Shown here piece by piece: positions 39,786 through 43,324 of a DNA stretch of 43,324 bases. The position numbers and the translations under genes were made by a program. Position 1 is the stretch's first letter; each line of letters starts with the position of its first letter. The notes under the pieces are model-generated. The model saw nothing but the letters and a program-made list of their open reading frames with translations. It had not been told where the DNA came from and did no database searches. The DNA is from Pantoea conspicua (lineage in GTDB: Bacteria > Pseudomonadota > Gammaproteobacteria > Enterobacterales > Enterobacteriaceae): positions 1 through 43,324 of the forward strand of contig NZ_MLFN01000033.1 of assembly GCF_002095315.1 (NCBI RefSeq), in the 5' to 3' direction.

Positions 39786-40115
39786 AAGTCTGTCTATTCT
39801 TCGTTGCCATGGATTGGTCTATAAGGATGCCACAACCTGGCAAGAATGGTGAAATAAGGCGAGCTGCGTCTGGAGTTTTTAACGCTTTTGAGCAGAGGAT
39901 CGCAACGATCGTTCTGTGGATAACTTTGTGCGTAAAAATTATAAGGCGCTGTTTTTTAGGCGTTTAGGTAAATCGCATCCCATTTAAAATATTATTTTTC
40001 ATATGGTTAGGTAATTTCCGTGACCCGATCGCTATTTTTAATTACGCGATCCCTTGTGTGGATATTAAATTTATGCCCAGGTGATGGATAAAAACGCTGT
40101 CGCCGATCGATACGC
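39786..40115. promoter_or_regulatory. polA upstream region with two DnaA-box-like sites
   Basis: TGTGGATAA (39915-39923) is a perfect DnaA box on the minus strand and TGTGGATAT (40057-40065) a one-mismatch copy in the same orientation. Several GATC sites lie around them (near 39898, 39907, 40026, 40048 and 40104). No gene fits. The polA promoter must lie here; TTATAG near 39820 on the minus strand is a possible -10. Confidence 0.45.
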
Positions 40116-40142
40116 AAAAAAAACGCCAGCAACGCTGGCGTT
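40116..40142 (-). terminator. dsbA terminator
   Basis: AACGCCAGC (40122-40130) pairs with GCTGGCGTT (40134-40142) around AAC. On the minus strand a run of T follows, just after the dsbA stop. Confidence 0.92.
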
Positions 40143-40159
40143 GAGTGTCAGGTAGCCGG

Positions 40160-40789
40160 TTACTTCTGGCTGACCAGGAATTTCACGACGTTGGCATAAT
40201 CGGCAACGAAATTATCCATAGAGCTGGTATCCAGACCACCGTTATTGACCATATATTTGCCATTAACGAAAATCGCTGGCACGCCACGCAGATCGACATC
40301 GGCAGCCGCTTTCTGCTGCTGAGCAACCAGCGCTTTAACTGCAAAGCTGTTCCAGGCCGCATCATAATCTGCTGCCGAGATGCCGGCCGCGGTAATAAAG
40401 GTCTGTTTCAGGCTGGCAGGATCGGTGATGGTCTGGGTTTTCTGAATACCATCAAAGATCGGTGCGGTGACTTTATCTTCCACACCTAACGCCATGGCGA
40501 CCGCCCATGCCTGAGTGACTACCGGGCCTAAATCACCACCGAGGAAATCAACGTGATATTTCACCATCTTAGTCTCAGCAGGCAGGTTCTTTTTCACTGC
40601 ATCATTGACGTGATAAATGCGTTCGAACTGATAGCAGTGCGGGCAGAAGAAGGAGAAAAACTCCATCACCTGAGGTTCGCCTGCAACCGGCTTCTGCAGA
40701 CTGACGTATTGTTTCCCCTCGGTGAATTGTGCAGCAGACGCGCTGAACGCCAGCACTAAACCGATCAGTGCAAACCAAATCTTTTTCAT
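40160..40789 (-). CDS. dsbA: Periplasmic thiol:disulfide oxidoreductase DsbA
   Basis: 209 residues. Signal peptide [19 protein letters not shown] with cleavage before AQF. The thioredoxin-type active site CPHC is at 49-52 (30-33 of the mature protein), with the cis-Pro loop RGVPAIFVN. It oxidises secreted proteins and is re-oxidised by DsbB. It is downstream of srkA by 26 bases, so at least partly co-transcribed with yihD-srkA. Confidence 0.97.
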   Translation of the reverse strand: MKKIWFALIGLVLAFSASAAQFTEGKQYVSLQKPVAGEPQVMEFFSFFCPHCYQFERIYHVNDAVKKNLPAETKMVKYHVDFLGGDLGPVVTQAWAVAMALGVEDKVTAPIFDGIQKTQTITDPASLKQTFITAAGISAADYDAAWNSFAVKALVAQQQKAAADVDLRGVPAIFVNGKYMVNNGGLDTSSMDNFVADYANVVKFLVSQK

Positions 40790-40815
40790 CGTGAAAAACT
40801 CTCCTGACTACTTCG

Positions 40816-41805
40816 TTAAAATTGCGGGGTCAGCTGCAAAGGAGGTTCCTGCAACAGCTTCTCCTGCTCGGTAAAAAGCGAAATCTGCCGGCGCCAGAAA
40901 TCTTCATCTGTCATCCAGGGGAAGGCGCGCGGAAAAGCGGGATCCTGCCAGCGTCGGACCACCCAGGCCAGATAATAAACCATGCGCATCGCGCGTAAAG
41001 GCTCAATCAGTGACAATTCATTAATATCAAAGTCACTAAATTCACCGTACGCCTCCAGCAGGATATCCCACTGAATGCGCTGTTCCTGCCGATCACCGCT
41101 GATCAACATCCAGAGATCCTGCACTGCCGGGCCGTTGCGAGCATCATCCAGATCGACAAACAGAGGTCCGTCGCGCCACAGGATATTACCCGGATGGCAA
41201 TCACCGTGTAATCGTAGCGGCTGCCACGTAGTATGCCATCGCTGCTGTAACGTGTTACCCAGCCTGTCGACAGACTGAAGCAACGCCCCTTTTAATGAGG
41301 CAGGGACTAACAGACACTGCTCCAGCACTTCCCGCGGCTGATAGAGATATTCATCCAGCCCGATAGTGGGTCGCTGGCTGAACAGCGCTTTACGGCCGGT
41401 CTGATGGATCCGCCCGAGAAAGCGTCCTACCCATTCCATCTGATCTTCATTATCCGTTTCATACTGGCGCCCGCCGAGGCTGGGAAACACTGCAAAATAG
41501 AAGCCTGCATGACTCTGCAATGTGTTGCCCTGTAAAACCAGCGGTGCGGCGATAGGCACTTCGTCAGCCAGCAGATCAAGCGCATACTGATGCTCTTCAA
41601 CAATTTGTTCTGCATGCCAGCGTTGCGGACGGTAAAATTTAGCGACGTAACGGCGTTTGTCATCATCACTGAATTGATAGACCCGGTTCTCATAACTATT
41701 CAGTGCGGTCAGGCCTGATTCGACGCGTATGCCTGTTTCCCAAAGCGCATCCAGCAGCACATCGGGATTCAGGGTCTGAAAGTTAAACGCAGCGTCGCTC
41801 ATCAT
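40816..41805 (-). CDS. srkA: Stress response kinase A (YihE/RdoA)
   Basis: 329 residues of the aminoglycoside-phosphotransferase-like kinase fold. ATP-site lysine in YVAKFYRP, catalytic LHGDCHPGNILW (HGDxHxxN) and metal-binding FVDLDDARNGP. In E. coli it is a Cpx-controlled Ser/Thr kinase that counters MazEF-linked death. Two adjacent ATGs (41805, 41802) can start it. Followed by dsbA. Confidence 0.95.
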   Translation of the reverse strand: MMSDAAFNFQTLNPDVLLDALWETGIRVESGLTALNSYENRVYQFSDDDKRRYVAKFYRPQRWHAEQIVEEHQYALDLLADEVPIAAPLVLQGNTLQSHAGFYFAVFPSLGGRQYETDNEDQMEWVGRFLGRIHQTGRKALFSQRPTIGLDEYLYQPREVLEQCLLVPASLKGALLQSVDRLGNTLQQRWHTTWQPLRLHGDCHPGNILWRDGPLFVDLDDARNGPAVQDLWMLISGDRQEQRIQWDILLEAYGEFSDFDINELSLIEPLRAMRMVYYLAWVVRRWQDPAFPRAFPWMTDEDFWRRQISLFTEQEKLLQEPPLQLTPQF

Positions 41806-41846
41806 GTTACCTGTGGTTATCCTTTAATTAGCGGATAAGGATAACA

Positions 41847-42122
41847 CTACTCGTCATCTTTAATGACACCCCGTGCGCGCAGCAACGCCGTTTTGAAATC
41901 AATCTCGTGATCTTTTTTCAGGCCAGGTATTTCGTCATGACTGGCCGCATCACGCATTTTGAGATGGTAAATCAATACATCATCGGTTAATTCACTTAAT
42001 GGGCCACGGAAACCCGCTTCCTGTGCCAGTTTCTGTAAGAATGCAATGAGGTTAAGATCGGGCTCTTTTTGCCAGGCGGGTTGCAGTAGTTCAATCAACT
42101 CATTCAGGCGATGGCATTTCAT
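41847..42122 (-). CDS. yihD: Conserved protein YihD (DUF1040)
   Basis: 91 residues, [25 protein letters not shown]..., matching E. coli YihD throughout ([23 protein letters not shown]). Soluble and of unknown function. It heads the yihD-srkA-dsbA run and is transcribed away from mobA. Confidence 0.95.
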   Translation of the reverse strand: MKCHRLNELIELLQPAWQKEPDLNLIAFLQKLAQEAGFRGPLSELTDDVLIYHLKMRDAASHDEIPGLKKDHEIDFKTALLRARGVIKDDE

Positions 42123-42168
42123 ATCACTTACTCCCGTTTTTCAGTACGTCATTAGCGAGGACAATGCC

Positions 42169-42735
42169 ATGACAATGTTAACCGGCGTCATTCTGGCCGG
42201 AGGACAGGGCCGCCGTATGGGTGGTCAGGACAAAGGATTAGTGCCACTGAATGGCAAGCCGTTGTATCAGCATGTCCTTGAACGGCTACGGCCACAAGTC
42301 GACATTGTCATGATTAACGCGAATCGTAATATTGATCGTTATCAGCTAAGCGGATGTCGGGTTGTGCAGGATGAACTTGACGATTATCCAGGCCCTCTTG
42401 CAGGAATCTACAGTGCGTTACGTGCAATTGAGGGAGAGTGGGCGGTGTTCAGTTCCTGCGATACGCCCGACATCCCGCTTAACTTTGTTGAACAGCTGGT
42501 ACACCAACGCGGCGACGCATCCGCCGTATGGGTGCGTTCACAGGAGCGCGATCATCCGACGCTGGCGCTGATCCACCGCGACGTTGCTGCACCACTCTAT
42601 CAATACCTGCAGGCTGGTGAGCGCCGTCTGATGCACTTTCTGCGCGATCAGGGCGGGCATGCGGTGTTACTGGCAGATGATGAGTCCGCCTTCCGCAACA
42701 TCAATACACCTGATGATCTGAACGAGAGATTTTAA
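42169..42735 (+). CDS. mobA: Molybdenum cofactor guanylyltransferase MobA
   Basis: 188 residues. It adds GMP to Mo-molybdopterin to make bis-MGD. The nucleotide-binding loop is LAGGQGRRMGGQDKG; DxPGPLAG and the metal-binding SCDTPDIP follow. The ATG at 42169 has GAGG nine bases upstream and matches the family start; upstream in-frame codons overlap yihD on the other strand and are not used. mobB follows after one base. Confidence 0.95.
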   Translation: MTMLTGVILAGGQGRRMGGQDKGLVPLNGKPLYQHVLERLRPQVDIVMINANRNIDRYQLSGCRVVQDELDDYPGPLAGIYSALRAIEGEWAVFSSCDTPDIPLNFVEQLVHQRGDASAVWVRSQERDHPTLALIHRDVAAPLYQYLQAGERRLMHFLRDQGGHAVLLADDESAFRNINTPDDLNERF

Positions 42736-42736
42736 T

Positions 42737-43243
42737 ATGTCATTACCTTTACTCGCTGTGGTCGGCTGGAGCGGAACCGGGAAAACTACGCTTTTACAGA
42801 AAATTATACCGATTCTCAGCAACCAGGGGATTCGTAGCGGGTTGATCAAACATACGCATCATCAGATGGATGTGGATACGCCAGGCAAGGACAGTTATCT
42901 GCTCAGAAAAGCGGGAGCCAATCAGGTCATCGTGGCCAGTTCGCAGCGCTGGGCATTGATGTGTGAAACACCCGATGAAGAGCAGATCGACCTTTCCTAT
43001 CTGGTGAGCAGAATGGATAACTCTTTACTGGATCTGGTGCTGGTAGAAGGATTCAAAAACGAGGCAGTACCAAAAATTGTGTTGTGGCGCGCCGGTATCA
43101 AAGGGGGCGTAGAGGATCTGCTGGATGAACAGGTCATTGCGGTCGCCAGCGATCGGACGCTTAGATTGTCGGTGCCGGTACTGGACTTAAACCAGCCGGT
43201 GGCGATTGCGTCTTTCATTGCAGAGTGGCTAAAAGCCCGCTGA
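42737..43243 (+). CDS. mobB: MobB, GTP-binding partner of MobA
   Basis: 168 residues with P-loop GWSGTGKTT near the N-terminus, the KHTHHQMDVDTPGKDS segment and VEGFKN. MobB binds GTP and MobA and improves bis-MGD formation but is dispensable. GAGAG lies upstream within the mobA end; a two-gene operon. Confidence 0.95.
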   Translation: MSLPLLAVVGWSGTGKTTLLQKIIPILSNQGIRSGLIKHTHHQMDVDTPGKDSYLLRKAGANQVIVASSQRWALMCETPDEEQIDLSYLVSRMDNSLLDLVLVEGFKNEAVPKIVLWRAGIKGGVEDLLDEQVIAVASDRTLRLSVPVLDLNQPVAIASFIAEWLKAR

Positions 43244-43283
43244 TACCACGTTTTGACAGGATTTCAGCGATCCTCAGACGTAA

Positions 43284-43315
43284 AAAAGCCCCGCACTTCC
43301 GTGCGGGGCTTCTTC
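43284..43315. terminator. Strong hairpin after mobB, likely bidirectional
   Basis: GCCCCGCAC (43288-43296) pairs with GTGCGGGGC (43301-43309) around TTCC. The plus strand ends TTCTTC, the minus strand in six T, so it may also end a gene coming from beyond the window. Confidence 0.9.
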
Positions 43316-43324
43316 ACTTATTTG

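Overview
The window looks like an enterobacterial chromosome of the Pantoea/Erwinia type. Most genes are close relatives of E. coli K-12 housekeeping genes. However, two blocks that are separate in E. coli (yicG-ligB-gmk-rpoZ-spoT-trmH-recG-xanP-yicH, and fabY-dtd-yihY-yihX-typA-glnALG-hemN-yihI-csrC-engB-spf-polA-dsbA-srkA-yihD-mobAB) are joined directly at about 23.8 kb. The genus is an inference from gene order and protein similarity recalled from memory; no database search was run.

Bases 1 to about 6.9 kb are the right-hand part of an integrated P4-like phage satellite. It contains the 3' part of an alpha-type primase/helicase (Toprim plus DUF927), a cluster of GGTGTAAC iterons like a cis-acting replication region, an Ogr/Delta activator, a Psu-like capsid/polarity-suppression protein with a strong terminator, a candidate cos region with TGCATGA repeats, and then an AT-rich two-gene cargo operon. 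The cargo encodes a UvrD-like SF1 helicase and a DUF2290 protein overlapping it by 4 bp. This pair matches the helicase-DUF2290 anti-phage system known from the variable locus of P4-like satellites. The integrase and the tRNA-side att site would lie to the left, outside the window.

From 7.3 to 12.1 kb is a mixed chromosomal segment: lpxP (lipid A acyltransferase), a D-threonine-aldolase-like PLP enzyme, a SRPBCC-fold protein, a small orphan gene and the N-terminal half of a WzxC-like flippase. The conserved core follows. It covers nucleotide and stringent-response functions (gmk, rpoZ, spoT), tRNA modification (trmH), recombination (recG), xanthine uptake (xanP, with a PurR-like operator over its -35), the fabY-dtd-yihY-yihX operon, typA, the nitrogen-regulated glnALG operon with a full set of NtrC sites and a sigma-54 promoter, hemN, ribosome assembly factors (yihI, engB), the sRNAs CsrC and Spot 42, polA, the yihD-srkA-dsbA operon, and mobAB for molybdenum cofactor maturation.

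A pattern cutting across the window is four single-base deletions in otherwise conserved genes: the alpha-like primase, gmk, yihI and polA. In polA and gmk, adding back one base restores exactly the E. coli lengths (928 and 207 aa). This is more easily explained by residual sequence or assembly errors than by four independent gene losses, and should be settled before any of these genes is called a pseudogene.
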